Of a stretch of 64,000 nucleotides of DNA, positions 42,967-52,998 are shown in pieces. The notes beneath the pieces were generated by a model. The model did no database searches and had not been told where the DNA came from. It was given only the letters and a program-made list of their open reading frames with translations. The stretch lies in contig JAIPBM010000003.1 of the NCBI GenBank assembly GCA_021739695.1, forward strand, positions 164,439 through 228,438, written 5' to 3'. How positions within the stretch are numbered: the first letter of the stretch is position 1; each line of letters opens with the position of its first letter. A program made the translations under genes and the position numbers. Origin of the DNA: Flavobacteriales bacterium. Lineage in GTDB: Bacteria > Bacteroidota > Bacteroidia > UBA10329.

Positions 42967-43944
42967 ATGCAGAATAAAAAATACATCCGTTTTCAGTGGT
43001 TTGCGGTATCGATGGGTGTTGTAATTCTGCTCATCAAGTTCTATGCGTTCCACGCAACAGGTTCAAATGCCATCCTTTCCGATGCCTTGGAAAGCATTAT
43101 CAACGTGGTGGCGGGCAGCTTTGCTCTTTATAGCCTGATTCTCGCTGCTAAACCGAAAGACCGAGACCATCCATACGGACATGGCAAAATCGAGTTCATC
43201 TCTTCAGGAATAGAAGGCACACTTATTCTCTTGGCTGGATTCAGCATTGTAGCCAAATCTGCGCATGATCTATTTCAAGAGCATAATCTGGTGGAATTGG
43301 ACCTTGGACTTTATTTAGTTTCCGGTGCCGGGCTCATCAATTACGTTTTGGGATGGTACACTGAGTCGTACGGCAAAACGAACCATTCGCCCACAATGGT
43401 GGCAAGTGGTAGGCATCTGAAGAGTGATGGTTATACCTCTATCGGATTAATTGTTGGTCTAGGAATAGTGATGCTAACTGGACTGAACTGGGTTGATAGT
43501 GTCATTGCTCTCATTTTCGGCTTTTACATTTCTTTCATCGGCTTGAAAGAGATCCGAAAATCGGTTGCTGGAATCATGGATGAAGCCGATTTTGAGCTTT
43601 TGGAAGGATTGATCAGTGAAATCGACACTAAAAGAAACGAAAACTGGATAGACATGCACAACTTCCGTGCTCAGAAATTCGGAAAAGGCATTCACATCGA
43701 TTGCCACTTAACGTTACCCTATTTTTTCACGGTTGAAGAAGCTCATTTGGAGATAGATCGTATCGAACAACTAGTGCGCGAGAATTATCCAGAATCAGTA
43801 GAGATGTTCATTCATGCCGACCCATGCATTCCTACTTCGTGCCGCATTTGTACAAAAAATGACTGCATCGTCAGGCAATCCCAATTTGAAGAGCGCATCA
43901 CTTGGGAGCTGGATACTGTACTTAGAAACAGTAAGCACAAATGA
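42967..43944 (+). CDS. Cation diffusion facilitator transporter
   Basis: 325 residues with six membrane segments in the first 205 residues (metal-ligand pattern SNAILSDALESIINVVAGSF and DHPYGHGKIEFISSG) and a C-terminal cytoplasmic domain (HIDCHLTLPYFFTVEEAHLE). The tail after residue 290 carries CIPTSCRICTKNDC, an extra cysteine cluster that could sense or bind metal. Exports divalent metal ions such as Zn or Fe. The 3' end overlaps the next gene by ATGA. Confidence 0.88.
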   Translation: MQNKKYIRFQWFAVSMGVVILLIKFYAFHATGSNAILSDALESIINVVAGSFALYSLILAAKPKDRDHPYGHGKIEFISSGIEGTLILLAGFSIVAKSAHDLFQEHNLVELDLGLYLVSGAGLINYVLGWYTESYGKTNHSPTMVASGRHLKSDGYTSIGLIVGLGIVMLTGLNWVDSVIALIFGFYISFIGLKEIRKSVAGIMDEADFELLEGLISEIDTKRNENWIDMHNFRAQKFGKGIHIDCHLTLPYFFTVEEAHLEIDRIEQLVRENYPESVEMFIHADPCIPTSCRICTKNDCIVRQSQFEERITWELDTVLRNSKHK

Positions 43945-44465
43945 AAAATTGGCGAGAATTGCTTTATGAACGCTGGGATTCAGACAAGTCGCAGCGCATT
44001 TCAAGTTTCATTGCCACTAATGAGGCTGTATTTCAAGAAGTTTTCAATTCATTTTACGCTGAAGAAGGCCACATCGCTCACCGTAGTGGATTCATTCTCG
44101 GACAAACATTCAAGAAAAAACCATCATTGCTTATTCCGAAGATTGAGATGTTGATAGGGAAAATGCAAGAACCGCCTCACGAATGGTATCGCTGGATGAC
44201 CATCTGGTATTTGAGTCATTGTAATTTCCCATCGGAACATGACGGATTGGCCGCTACGTATGCTTTCGAAGAATTAGGCAAATCATACGCAAAACCAGCT
44301 GTAAAGAATGCAAGCATGCGCCTGTTGGAATTCATTTGCAAGCGAAATCCAGAACTCATTCCTGAATTCAAATTGTATCTAGAGGAAATTATTGAGAACG
44401 AACGTCCTACTTTAGTTGCCAAAGCGAAAAAGCAATTGAGCATCTTGAAAAAACACGAGCAATGA
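43941..44465 (+). CDS. HEAT-like helical hypothetical protein
   Basis: 174 residues, entirely helical by eye (NWRELLYERWDSDKSQRISS, WMTIWYLSHCNFPSEHDGLA, FIC...ELIPEFKLYLEEII). It overlaps the CDF gene by 4 bp at its start and the next gene by 4 bp at its end, so it is translated with both. No family recognised; HEAT or DNA-alkylation-repair-like folds are possible. Confidence 0.6.
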   Translation: MKNWRELLYERWDSDKSQRISSFIATNEAVFQEVFNSFYAEEGHIAHRSGFILGQTFKKKPSLLIPKIEMLIGKMQEPPHEWYRWMTIWYLSHCNFPSEHDGLAATYAFEELGKSYAKPAVKNASMRLLEFICKRNPELIPEFKLYLEEIIENERPTLVAKAKKQLSILKKHEQ

Positions 44466-46507
44466 GATTGATTTTGAGTGTGGTATTATTGCTGATTTTC
44501 GAAGTTGCAAGCGCACAGATAAACTTCTCATTCAATGGTCTGACTGGCGAAGAACCCATGGTTAAAGCGGCCATACTAGACCTCGATTCATTGACAAAAG
44601 CAAAGGACATTTCCATTCAATTGGTAATTAAAAATGAAGACGTAACAGCAGTTGGAGAAACTGTAACGAGAGAAGGAATCCATTATGTCCATTACCCCGA
44701 TCACAGTTATGAATGGTCAGGCACCTATCCCAATTACGAACTGAAAGCAAGGTCTGTTCAAGGATTGACATTCGGCATTTATGGGTTGCTTGATGAAGTG
44801 CTTGGCTTTCGTTTCATTCATCCTAAGAATACAATCTTACCAGATGAAGTAAAATGGCCTAAAGAGTTGAAATATAGCTCTTCACCCCGATTTACAAAAA
44901 AAGGTTTTCATCTGCACACACAACATCCGTTGGAGCTGACCGAGCAGTTACATAATCCTGATTTTCCGAATGCTTGGCCAGAGGTGAAAGAGTACATCGA
45001 TTGGCTGGTACGCAACCGACAGAACTATTGGGAATGGTGCCTGCTCCGAACTGTTGATATGGAAAAGTGGCAGCCACATGCCAAGCGAATGGTAGATTAT
45101 TCGCACGAACGCGGCTTGATGATCGGTGTGGATGTTTCGCTGCACATGATACAGCAACGAACCTTTCAACTTTACAAAAACTGGCCGAAAAGTTGGCGAA
45201 GCAAAGAGGAACAATTGCTTCGCAGTTTAGACGATCTCTACTACGCCAAATGGGATTTTCTGAATGTAGAGTTTGCCACCGCAGAGTTCGTAGGCGGCAA
45301 GGAAAAACTCAAAAGTCGACTGAAGAAAACGCTGATTGAAACCGCCCGTAACAAGTACCATAGTAACATTATGGGCCGCAAACATGTGGTTAGCGAAGAA
45401 AACATGGTTGGCGAGCAGGCTGATGTGTTCAACGCTAACGATAGCATTGACCTTTTCCGTGGAGTTGGGATCCACACCGTGATGATGTACAGCTTGGAAG
45501 ATAGCGTGGCACCGGTCTATGAGAACAAGAATTTCCACCACATCCACAAGGATATGCTGCTCGAAAGCAAGGTGCGCGAAGTCTGGTTTTACCCTGAAAG
45601 TGCCTATTGGGTAACCTACGATAATTCGGTTCCGATGCTGCTTCTGCCCTATCTCAGTGGACGATTGAGCGATATTCTGCTGTGCGAAAAGGAAGGGATT
45701 CCTAATCACCTCACCTTCAGCAGCGGTTGGGAACTGGGGTATTGGGCGGTTGATTGGAGCATTGCCCGTTGGAGCTGGAAGAGTTCCTTCAATGGCGAAG
45801 AACACATTCCAGAGCCAATGGAATGGGTTTCCGCCTTGGGTTATTCACCTGAAGTAAACGCCAACCTGAACCAGCATCTTGAATTGCAACAAGAGTATCT
45901 TTTAAACAAGAATCTGTTGCGTTTTATGTGCGCACAAACAGTAACGGATGAGTTCTCACTCTTCAGAAAGCAGTTTCAACCACGTCCGGATTACACATTT
46001 AAATGGCTGGCGAGGAAAAGTGATGAAGAGACAAGAGATAAGGTAAAAAGCGTAGGGTTAACTCAACTTCAAGAGTACTATTCCAGGTCGGAAGCATTGA
46101 ACACGCAACTGGCTGCGCTGATTGATACGCTCCGCCCCTCGCCTATTTCAGAGTATTTCTCGGCTCTGGTAATCACTTCCTTGCGCGCCAAACACCGAGC
46201 TACAACGGTAAACGCCATCCTGGCTCATCGCGAAAAGCGAAAAGAAGACAAGGAACATTGGTTGGAAAAAGGCAGAGAGATTCGATTACAAGGAGTTGGT
46301 CTGGTACACAAACTGGAGTTGAACTATAAATACAACGCTGAATACCTGTACAGTGAACGTTTCAGTCATACTTCGTACCCACATGGCTATCTGTATGCTC
46401 CGCACACGCTTCACTTCTGGAAACGAGAAGAAGAGCAGGCACGCAGAAATCGATGGGGCTACAATTTCATGAGCATTTGGAAAGTGGGAAGGATAATTGG
46501 GTTATGA
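44462..46507 (+). CDS. Secreted glycosidase-like protein (GH20/GH67-type N-terminal domain)
   Basis: 681 residues with signal peptide (LILSVVLLLIFEVASA). The stretch QGLTFGIYGLLDEVLGFRFI, with HP next, resembles the accessory domain that precedes the barrel of GH20/GH67 enzymes (G.yaLLE.lGvRf.hP). The following region (EVKEYIDWLVRNRQNYWEWC, HERGLMIGVDVSLHM) looks like a TIM barrel. Likely a periplasmic carbohydrate-active enzyme, but the catalytic acids cannot be identified and no polysaccharide locus surrounds it. Third gene of the CDF operon. Confidence 0.65.
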   Translation: MRLILSVVLLLIFEVASAQINFSFNGLTGEEPMVKAAILDLDSLTKAKDISIQLVIKNEDVTAVGETVTREGIHYVHYPDHSYEWSGTYPNYELKARSVQGLTFGIYGLLDEVLGFRFIHPKNTILPDEVKWPKELKYSSSPRFTKKGFHLHTQHPLELTEQLHNPDFPNAWPEVKEYIDWLVRNRQNYWEWCLLRTVDMEKWQPHAKRMVDYSHERGLMIGVDVSLHMIQQRTFQLYKNWPKSWRSKEEQLLRSLDDLYYAKWDFLNVEFATAEFVGGKEKLKSRLKKTLIETARNKYHSNIMGRKHVVSEENMVGEQADVFNANDSIDLFRGVGIHTVMMYSLEDSVAPVYENKNFHHIHKDMLLESKVREVWFYPESAYWVTYDNSVPMLLLPYLSGRLSDILLCEKEGIPNHLTFSSGWELGYWAVDWSIARWSWKSSFNGEEHIPEPMEWVSALGYSPEVNANLNQHLELQQEYLLNKNLLRFMCAQTVTDEFSLFRKQFQPRPDYTFKWLARKSDEETRDKVKSVGLTQLQEYYSRSEALNTQLAALIDTLRPSPISEYFSALVITSLRAKHRATTVNAILAHREKRKEDKEHWLEKGREIRLQGVGLVHKLELNYKYNAEYLYSERFSHTSYPHGYLYAPHTLHFWKREEEQARRNRWGYNFMSIWKVGRIIGL

Positions 46508-46652
46508 TTTTTCGGTTTAGTCCTTGAAGTAGGACAGAGAAGACTCACTTTGAATTCGAAATAATGGAACTCCAAATCAATCTATTTATATTAACCTAGT
46601 TACACAAATTGACAATAACCGAATAAGCATTAACGCTTTCTTAAAACCCTGC

Positions 46653-46697
46653 AAAGGCCGCCTAAGACTATTTTATATCTTGGCGGCCTTTCTGTTT
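46653..46697 (+). terminator. Terminator after the glycosidase-like gene
   Basis: AAAGGCCGCC (46653-46662) pairs with GGCGGCCTTT (46682-46691), extended inward by AAGA/TCTT with a bulged T, followed by CTGTTT. Confidence 0.7.
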
Positions 46698-46730
46698 GAA
46701 TGGGACCAAACTCATACTTAATTACTGTGT

Positions 46731-47717
46731 ATGTCATTTTTTGATAATCTCTCTCTTGAAGCTCAGCGTGTAATGACCGAATACGAGGTCACCGAACTGA
46801 TGATCTACGGAGGGCCTGTATTTATTGCACTTATTGTGGTGGAGATCATCTTCAGTCTCAAATACAACCCCGAACTGTACCAGTGGAAGGATCTGGCCAC
46901 CAGTGGCACCATGGGTGTTGGCGCTGCTTTCTTGGCTGGCGCGGCCAAAGCATTCTCTTTGATCGTGTTTGCCGTTGTTTACATTCTATTCAATCCAGAA
47001 GGAGAAGATGGCGTGCGACACAACATCATGGGCGGTTGGGCTGCATTTGGTTTGGGCACATGGTATATCTGGCTCATTTGCCAAGTGCTGGATGATTTCA
47101 GCTACTATATGGTTCATCGTGCCAATCATGAAGTGCGCTTTTTGTGGGCTGCCCATATTGTGCATCATTCATCCGACCATTTCAACTTGGGAACTGCGGT
47201 GAGAAACGGTTGGGTCACGCTCTTCTACAAACCTTTCTTCTATATGTGGATATGTGCCCTTGGCTTCCACCCTATCATGTTGATGACCTGCCTCAGCATT
47301 GAAGCATTTTGGCAATACCAATTACATGTGCAATGGATGCCGCGTTTGGGTTTCTTGGAAAAGATATTCAACCTTCACAAGCACCACGAAGTACATCATT
47401 CATCCGATATTGAATACTTGGACAAGAACCATGGCGGTTACCTGATCATCTTCGATAAAATGTTCGGCACTTTCAAGGATAAGGACGATAGCAAGACCAT
47501 CAAATACGGTGTGTTGCATCCACCAAAATCACACAATCCAGTAGAAGTGCTTTCGCACGAATACGTCCATATTTGGCAAGATGTAATGAAAGCCAAGACT
47601 TGGAAAGGTCGTTTCATGTACATTTTCGGCCCTCCCGGATGGACCGAAGATGGTACCGGAAAAACCACCAAGATGATGCAACGCGAATTGGCTGAACTTC
47701 AAAAAAAGGCTGCCTGA
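46731..47717 (+). CDS. Fatty acid hydroxylase / sterol desaturase family membrane protein
   Basis: 328 residues with about five membrane segments. The di-iron histidine boxes are complete: HRANHE, HIVHHSSDHF and HKHHEVHHSSD, of the HX3-4H, HX2HH and HX2HH type. The family oxidises or desaturates membrane lipids with O2; in Bacteroidota it can act on ornithine or sphingoid lipids, but the substrate is unknown. Possible own promoter after the preceding terminator. Confidence 0.88.
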   Translation: MSFFDNLSLEAQRVMTEYEVTELMIYGGPVFIALIVVEIIFSLKYNPELYQWKDLATSGTMGVGAAFLAGAAKAFSLIVFAVVYILFNPEGEDGVRHNIMGGWAAFGLGTWYIWLICQVLDDFSYYMVHRANHEVRFLWAAHIVHHSSDHFNLGTAVRNGWVTLFYKPFFYMWICALGFHPIMLMTCLSIEAFWQYQLHVQWMPRLGFLEKIFNLHKHHEVHHSSDIEYLDKNHGGYLIIFDKMFGTFKDKDDSKTIKYGVLHPPKSHNPVEVLSHEYVHIWQDVMKAKTWKGRFMYIFGPPGWTEDGTGKTTKMMQRELAELQKKAA

Positions 47718-47830
47718 AAAATTGAATTCAAGCTTCATCACTATTTGAGTTCAATAATTCAATTATTCGCTAATTTTATGGCCGAATTCAACATACATTC
47801 CCGTTTAGCGGAGAAGAATTAGTAAAGGTG

Positions 47831-47986
47831 ATGACAGCAAGCAACAAGACATATTCCGTAAAACCAATTTGGTTTACCGATGGTCAGGCTTTGTGTGTCA
47901 ACGAGTCAAATTCTCTAGTTGTTAAATACGCAGCATCTTACTTTCCTGAAGCCCGTCCCTGCATTCTGAGGCGACTGAGGGTCTGA
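47831..47986 (+). pseudogene. Possible remnant of a small DUF2442-like gene
   Basis: A 51-codon frame from ATG 47831 includes YSVKPIWFTDGQALCVNESN and later KYAASYFPEAR, weakly similar to the DUF2442 pattern of a K-x-I-W-F strand followed by a FP-x-x-A segment. It then breaks off at ILRRLRV*. A short MAEFNIHSRLAEKN peptide lies before it (47778). The remaining part of the 353-bp gap to the arg cluster shows no gene. Confidence 0.25.
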
Positions 47987-48070
47987 GTCGACTTGCTTTG
48001 ATGGCCTCTTTTATGGCCGCAGGTCTAATCTCATATTCAATCAGTAGAAAGTAATTAGCTTTTAGTATTC

Positions 48071-48751
48071 ATGCAGTTTACCGTATTGGTGGCCACCAGT
48101 GGTCACAGATCATATTCAACCATCATCTGTCAGATGATGGAAGACGCAGCCAAACTCCGAGGCACAGGCATTGCCAAACGCGAACCATCGTATATCGAAA
48201 CGAAGATGGACGAAGGCAAAGCAGTGATTGCCTTTGATGGTGACCTTGTGGTCGGTTTCTGCTACATCGAAACCTGGGAAGGCAAGAAATACGTGGCCAA
48301 CTCAGGTCTTATCGTGCATCCTGAATACCGAAAGACAGGATTGGCACGTGCCATCAAAAAAGCAGTGTTCGATCTATCGAAAGAGAAGTATCCGAACTCA
48401 CTGCTTTTCGGCATCACCACCAGTCTTCCTGTAATGAAGATCAACTCCGATCTTGGTTACAAACCTGTCACTTTCTCTGAACTCACACAGGATGATGCCT
48501 TTTGGAAAGGCTGCCAAAGCTGCGTGAACCACGATGTGCTTCAACGTACCAATCGGACCATGTGTCTTTGTACAGGCATGATGTGCGACCTAAGCAAGGT
48601 TCCTGCAAAATCTGACCTTAAAGCCGACCAAAAAGCATGGGATAGCTTCAAAGGATTTATGAAACAACGCGGCCAACGCATTCAACGAAAACTCGATATT
48701 TTCCCTTTTCTAAAACCAGCCCTGAAATCTATTCCAGATGAAAAACAATAA
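48071..48751 (+). CDS. GNAT acetyltransferase heading the arginine cluster (ArgA-like role)
   Basis: 226 residues with a GNAT core (VHPEYRKTGLARAIKKAVFD, where RKTGLA is the acetyl-CoA loop) and a C-terminal cysteine-rich tail (CQSCVNHDVLQRT...MCLCTGMMCD). As the first gene of the arg cluster, overlapping argG by 14 bp, and given that no classical argA or argJ is present in the cluster, it is the best candidate for N-acetylglutamate synthase. This is inferred from context. The tail may bind metal. Confidence 0.75.
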   Translation: MQFTVLVATSGHRSYSTIICQMMEDAAKLRGTGIAKREPSYIETKMDEGKAVIAFDGDLVVGFCYIETWEGKKYVANSGLIVHPEYRKTGLARAIKKAVFDLSKEKYPNSLLFGITTSLPVMKINSDLGYKPVTFSELTQDDAFWKGCQSCVNHDVLQRTNRTMCLCTGMMCDLSKVPAKSDLKADQKAWDSFKGFMKQRGQRIQRKLDIFPFLKPALKSIPDEKQ

Positions 48752-49943
48752 AGTGCTTTTGGCCTTCAGTGGAGGGCTCGACACTTCATACTGCGCCAAA
48801 TACTTGGCCATCGACCTAGGTCTTGAAGTGCATTCTGCCATTGTGAACACAGGCGGTTTCTCTTCAGAGGAATTGGAAGCGATTGCCCAAAAGGCAAGCA
48901 ATCTGGGAGTTGTTTCCCATACCACATTAGAAGAAACGGATGCTTACTACCAGAACATTATCCGCTTTTTGATCTACGGAAATGTGCTGAAAAACAACAC
49001 CTATCCCCTTTCGGTAAGTGCCGAGCGCATCTATCAGGCCATTGCCTTGGCAGAATATGCCAAGAAGATCGGAGCTACCCGAATTGCACACGGAAGTACA
49101 GGTGCCGGCAACGACCAGGTTCGTTTCGACCTTGTATTCCAATTGCTCGTCCCTGAAATTGAGATCATCACGCCTGTTCGCGACCAACGACTGTCGCGCA
49201 TGCAAGAGATTGAATACTTGGCCAAGCATGGCCTCGACCTCGAATGGAAGAAAGCGCAGTATTCCATCAACAAAGGCCTTTGGGGAACAAGCGTTGGAGG
49301 TGCGGAAACGCTTACCTCACACCAATCGCTGCCCGATTCGGCTTTTCCAAGCCCGCTGAAGGAATCGACTCCATCCACCGTCACGCTGCATTTTGAGAAA
49401 GGCGAACTGGTAGGATTGAACGATGAGATGATGACTCCAGTAAAAGCCATTCAGTCCTTGGAGAAACTGGCTTCTGCCTATGCCATTGGCCGCGACATTC
49501 ACGTGGGCGATACCATCATCGGCATCAAAGGCCGCGTGGGTTTTGAAGCTGCAGCCGCATCCATCATCATCAAGGCACATCATACCTTGGAAAAACACAC
49601 GCTTTCCAAGTGGCAAGCCCACTGGAAACAACAATTGGGTGATTGGTACGGCATGTTCATTCACGAAGCGCAGTATTTCGAACCTGTGATGCGCAACATC
49701 GAAACCTTCTTGGAAGACACGCAATCGACCGTTAGCGGTAAAGTGTTTGTGGAATTGCTTCCCTACCGTTTCGTAGTGCAGGGCATCGAATCACCATTCG
49801 ACCTGATGAAATCAGGTTTTGGCGAATATGGAGAAATGAACAACCGTTGGTCAGGCGATGATGTGAAGGGATTTACCAGAATGTTGGCCAATCCGATGCT
49901 AATTCATCGTCATGTGGCGCTCAAAAACAAGCAAGAATCATGA
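48738..49943 (+). CDS. argG: Argininosuccinate synthase
   Basis: 401 residues. The P-loop-like AFSGGLDTSYC (residues 8-18) binds ATP; HGSTGAGNDQVRF (about residues 115-127) and ...YSINKGLWGTSVGG follow. It joins citrulline and aspartate, forming argininosuccinate. Overlaps the preceding gene and argC (ATGA at 49940-49943), so the operon is tightly packed. Confidence 0.95.
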   Translation: MKNNKVLLAFSGGLDTSYCAKYLAIDLGLEVHSAIVNTGGFSSEELEAIAQKASNLGVVSHTTLEETDAYYQNIIRFLIYGNVLKNNTYPLSVSAERIYQAIALAEYAKKIGATRIAHGSTGAGNDQVRFDLVFQLLVPEIEIITPVRDQRLSRMQEIEYLAKHGLDLEWKKAQYSINKGLWGTSVGGAETLTSHQSLPDSAFPSPLKESTPSTVTLHFEKGELVGLNDEMMTPVKAIQSLEKLASAYAIGRDIHVGDTIIGIKGRVGFEAAAASIIIKAHHTLEKHTLSKWQAHWKQQLGDWYGMFIHEAQYFEPVMRNIETFLEDTQSTVSGKVFVELLPYRFVVQGIESPFDLMKSGFGEYGEMNNRWSGDDVKGFTRMLANPMLIHRHVALKNKQES

Positions 49944-50914
49944 TAAACGTGGGCATAGTGGGCGGTGCCGGCTATGTGGCAGGCGAACTGCTGCGTTGTC
50001 TGGCCCAGCATCCTTCCGTGAACGTTGATTTCGTTTACAGTCAATCGCAGCCCAACGAGGCCATCGGTAGTGTGCATCAAGACCTCTTTGCCTCAGATCT
50101 TCGATTTACAGATAAACTCAATCCTAAGGTTGATTTGGTATTCCTCTGTTTGGGACACGGAAAATCGAAGGCCTTTTTGGAGCAGCATCAATTCAGTGCG
50201 GAGACGAAGATCATCGATATGAGCAACGATTTCCGATTGAAAGCCGATGCGCATTTCAGGGGAATGAACTTCGTTTACGGCTTGGTGGAATTGAACCGAG
50301 AACAAATTACACAAGCGAACTACGTGGCCAATCCGGGTTGTTTTGCCACGGCCATTCAGTTGGCGTTGCTACCGTTGGCTGCCAATGGTTTGCTGCGCGA
50401 TGACGTGCATGTGCATGCCATTACTGGAAGCACAGGCGCTGGGCAATCGCTATCAGACACCACGCATTTCAGCTGGCGCAACAACAACATTTCCATCTAC
50501 AAGGCTTTTGATCATCAGCATTTGGGCGAGATCGGAGAAACGGTGAACGGCCTACAGGCTGATTTCAACGAATCCATCAACTTTCTTCCCGTACGTGGCG
50601 ATTTTACCCGTGGCATTTTTGCCAGCATGTACACCGCTTGCGAGCTTTCGAAGCAGGAACTGCTAGCGCTGTATCGAGATCATTATCGCGATGCCCGTTT
50701 CACGAAAGTAAGCTCCACTCCTATTCACCTCAAGCAAGTGGTGAACACGAACTTCGGCCTTTTGCAGGTGCAACACTTGAATGGTAAAGTGCTCGTCACT
50801 TCCATCATCGATAATCTATTGAAAGGTGCTGCCGGACAGGCCATTCAGAACATGAACCTCATGTTCGGACTGGACGAAAGCACCGGACTGAACTTCAAAG
50901 CCAGCTATTTTTAG
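49940..50914 (+). CDS. argC: N-acetyl-gamma-glutamyl-phosphate reductase
   Basis: 324 residues. The Rossmann start VGIVGGAGYVAGELLRCL, the active-site cysteine in NPGCFATAIQLALL, and the late MYTACELSK region identify the AGPR family. Reduces N-acetylglutamyl phosphate to the semialdehyde with NADPH. Starts within the argG stop. Confidence 0.93.
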   Translation: MINVGIVGGAGYVAGELLRCLAQHPSVNVDFVYSQSQPNEAIGSVHQDLFASDLRFTDKLNPKVDLVFLCLGHGKSKAFLEQHQFSAETKIIDMSNDFRLKADAHFRGMNFVYGLVELNREQITQANYVANPGCFATAIQLALLPLAANGLLRDDVHVHAITGSTGAGQSLSDTTHFSWRNNNISIYKAFDHQHLGEIGETVNGLQADFNESINFLPVRGDFTRGIFASMYTACELSKQELLALYRDHYRDARFTKVSSTPIHLKQVVNTNFGLLQVQHLNGKVLVTSIIDNLLKGAAGQAIQNMNLMFGLDESTGLNFKASYF

Positions 50915-50923
50915 ACAGTCGCC

Positions 50924-52054
50924 ATGAACCTGTTTGACGTTTATCCTTTATTCGATATCACACCCGTTCGGGCGGAAGGCGTGTACGTGTTTACGGAAGA
51001 CAATACGCGTTACCTCGATCTTTATGGAGGTCACGCGGTCATTTCTATCGGGCACAGCCATCCGCAGTATGTGAGGGCTTTGACCGAACAATTGCAGCGC
51101 ATTGGCTTCTATTCCAATTCGGTGCATGTGCCTATTCAGCAACAGTTGGCAACGCAGCTTGGCGAAATGAGCGGCTACGCGGATTACGACCTATTCCTGA
51201 TCAATAGCGGTGCCGAGGCCAACGAGAACGCCATCAAACTCGCTTCTTTCCGAACAGGAAGACGCAAGGTGATTGCCTTCAAAGACAGCTTTCACGGAAG
51301 AACAGCTGCGGCAGTGAACGTGACCGACAACAGCAAACTTTCCGCCCCTGTCAACGATGCCAATTTCCCTGTGCAATTCATAGCACTGAACGATATCCAA
51401 AGCGTTGAAGATGCTTTGAAAACAAAGGATGTCTGTGCCGTCATTATTGAAGGCATTCAAGGCGTTGGAGGTTTGAACAGTCCAACGGTGGAGTTTTTGA
51501 AACAATTAGCTTCGCTTTGCAAGCAATACGGCACCATGCTGATCCTGGATGAGATCCAAAGCGGTTATGGTCGAACAGGAACTTTCTTTGCACATCAAGC
51601 CGCTGGAATCCGTCCTGATCTGATCACCATCGCCAAAGGAATGGGCAACGGTTTTCCCGTGGGAGGTGTGCTCATTAGTCCTGAATTTGAAGCCAAACAT
51701 GGCATGTTGGGAACCACTTTCGGTGGCAACCACTTGGCCTGTGCTGCAGCGCTTGCCGTGTTGGAGGTAATGAAAGCGGAAGAACTGATGGCCAATGCTC
51801 AAACTGTGGGACAACAGCTGAAAGATGCACTGATGGAAATCCCGCAGATCACGACCATTAAAGGCCGCGGATTGATGCTTGGCATCAGTTTCGAAGGATC
51901 TGCAAAACCCATTCGCGACAAGCTGCTTTACGAACACCATATTTTCACAGGCGCTTCATCAGACCCAAGTCAGATACGCATCCTCCCTCCGCTTTCCATC
52001 ACGTGGAACGAGGTCGCTCCTTTCATCAGCGCGCTTAAAACCATTCTGCAATGA
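50924..52054 (+). CDS. argD: Acylornithine aminotransferase
   Basis: 376 residues, fold-type I PLP enzyme. Motifs are LDLYGGHAVISIGHSHP, NSGAEANENAIKLA, the aspartate EIQSGYGRTGTFFAH and the PLP lysine TIAKGMGNGFPVGG. Converts acylated glutamate semialdehyde to acylornithine. It overlaps argF' by 4 bp (52051-52054). Confidence 0.93.
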   Translation: MNLFDVYPLFDITPVRAEGVYVFTEDNTRYLDLYGGHAVISIGHSHPQYVRALTEQLQRIGFYSNSVHVPIQQQLATQLGEMSGYADYDLFLINSGAEANENAIKLASFRTGRRKVIAFKDSFHGRTAAAVNVTDNSKLSAPVNDANFPVQFIALNDIQSVEDALKTKDVCAVIIEGIQGVGGLNSPTVEFLKQLASLCKQYGTMLILDEIQSGYGRTGTFFAHQAAGIRPDLITIAKGMGNGFPVGGVLISPEFEAKHGMLGTTFGGNHLACAAALAVLEVMKAEELMANAQTVGQQLKDALMEIPQITTIKGRGLMLGISFEGSAKPIRDKLLYEHHIFTGASSDPSQIRILPPLSITWNEVAPFISALKTILQ

Positions 52055-52998
52055 AACAATTCATCGGTGTAAATGACGTGGACGACCTGAATGGCCTGGT
52101 GGCGCTGGCGCGTAAACTCAAGCACCAACCATACGAACACAAACACTTCGGACAGAACCGCACCTTGGGTTTGGTCTTCTTCAATCCAAGTCTTCGTACG
52201 CGTTTGAGCACACAGAAAGCGGCCATGAATTTGGGCATGCACGTCATGGTGATGAACCTGAACAACGATGGTTGGTCCATTGAATTGGAAGATGGCACGC
52301 GCATGGATGCTGGCACTCAGGAACACATCAAGGAAGCAGCAGGCGTCATTTCGCAGTACTGCGACATCATCGGGCTGCGCACTTTTCCTTCGCTCAAAGA
52401 CAAGGAACAAGATTACAGCGACCGCGTGATCCAAAAGTTCATTCAGCACGCCACTGTTCCCATCGTTTCATTGGAAAGCGCCATTCGCCATCCTTTGCAG
52501 TCCTTGGCCGACCTCATTACCATCGAGGAACAAAAGACCAAAGCACGGCCCAAAGTGGTGTTGAGTTGGGCGCCACACCCGCGCTCCTTGCCGCAAGCCG
52601 TTCCCAATTCCTTTGCCGAATGGATGCGTGAAGCAGATGTGGATTTCTGCATCGCCAACCCAGAAGGATTTGATCTTGCTCCCGAATTCACGAAAGGAAT
52701 CACGGTGTACCACGATCAGGATGAGGCCTTGAAAAATGCCGATTTCGTGTATGCCAAAAACTGGTCGTCTTACACAGATTATGGCCGAATTGGCGAAGGT
52801 TGGGACGATTGGATGATCACACCCCAAAAGATGGCGCTTACCGAGAAAGGCAAATTCATGCACTGTTTGCCCGTTCGTAGAAACGTGGTGGTGAGCGATG
52901 ACGTGATCGATTCATCAGCTTCGTTGGTGTTGGAACAGGCCAACAATCGAACCTATGCCGCACAGGCGGTGCTTCTTCGCATGCTGCAAAATGGATAA
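52051..52998 (+). CDS. argF': N-acylornithine carbamoyltransferase (acetyl- or succinyl-specific)
   Basis: 315 residues. The carbamoyl-phosphate loop is FFNPSLRTRLSTQKAA (residues 43-58) with the extended MDAGTQEHIKEA segment seen in ArgF' enzymes that carbamoylate acylated ornithine, and the tail MHCLPVRRNVVV. This confirms that citrulline is made in acylated form. The position equal to Glu92 of the Xanthomonas acetyl-ornithine enzyme and Pro90 of the B. fragilis succinyl-ornithine enzyme is Gln90 here, so the acyl specificity cannot be assigned from that residue. Overlaps argB by 8 bp. Confidence 0.92.
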   Translation: MKQFIGVNDVDDLNGLVALARKLKHQPYEHKHFGQNRTLGLVFFNPSLRTRLSTQKAAMNLGMHVMVMNLNNDGWSIELEDGTRMDAGTQEHIKEAAGVISQYCDIIGLRTFPSLKDKEQDYSDRVIQKFIQHATVPIVSLESAIRHPLQSLADLITIEEQKTKARPKVVLSWAPHPRSLPQAVPNSFAEWMREADVDFCIANPEGFDLAPEFTKGITVYHDQDEALKNADFVYAKNWSSYTDYGRIGEGWDDWMITPQKMALTEKGKFMHCLPVRRNVVVSDDVIDSSASLVLEQANNRTYAAQAVLLRMLQNG

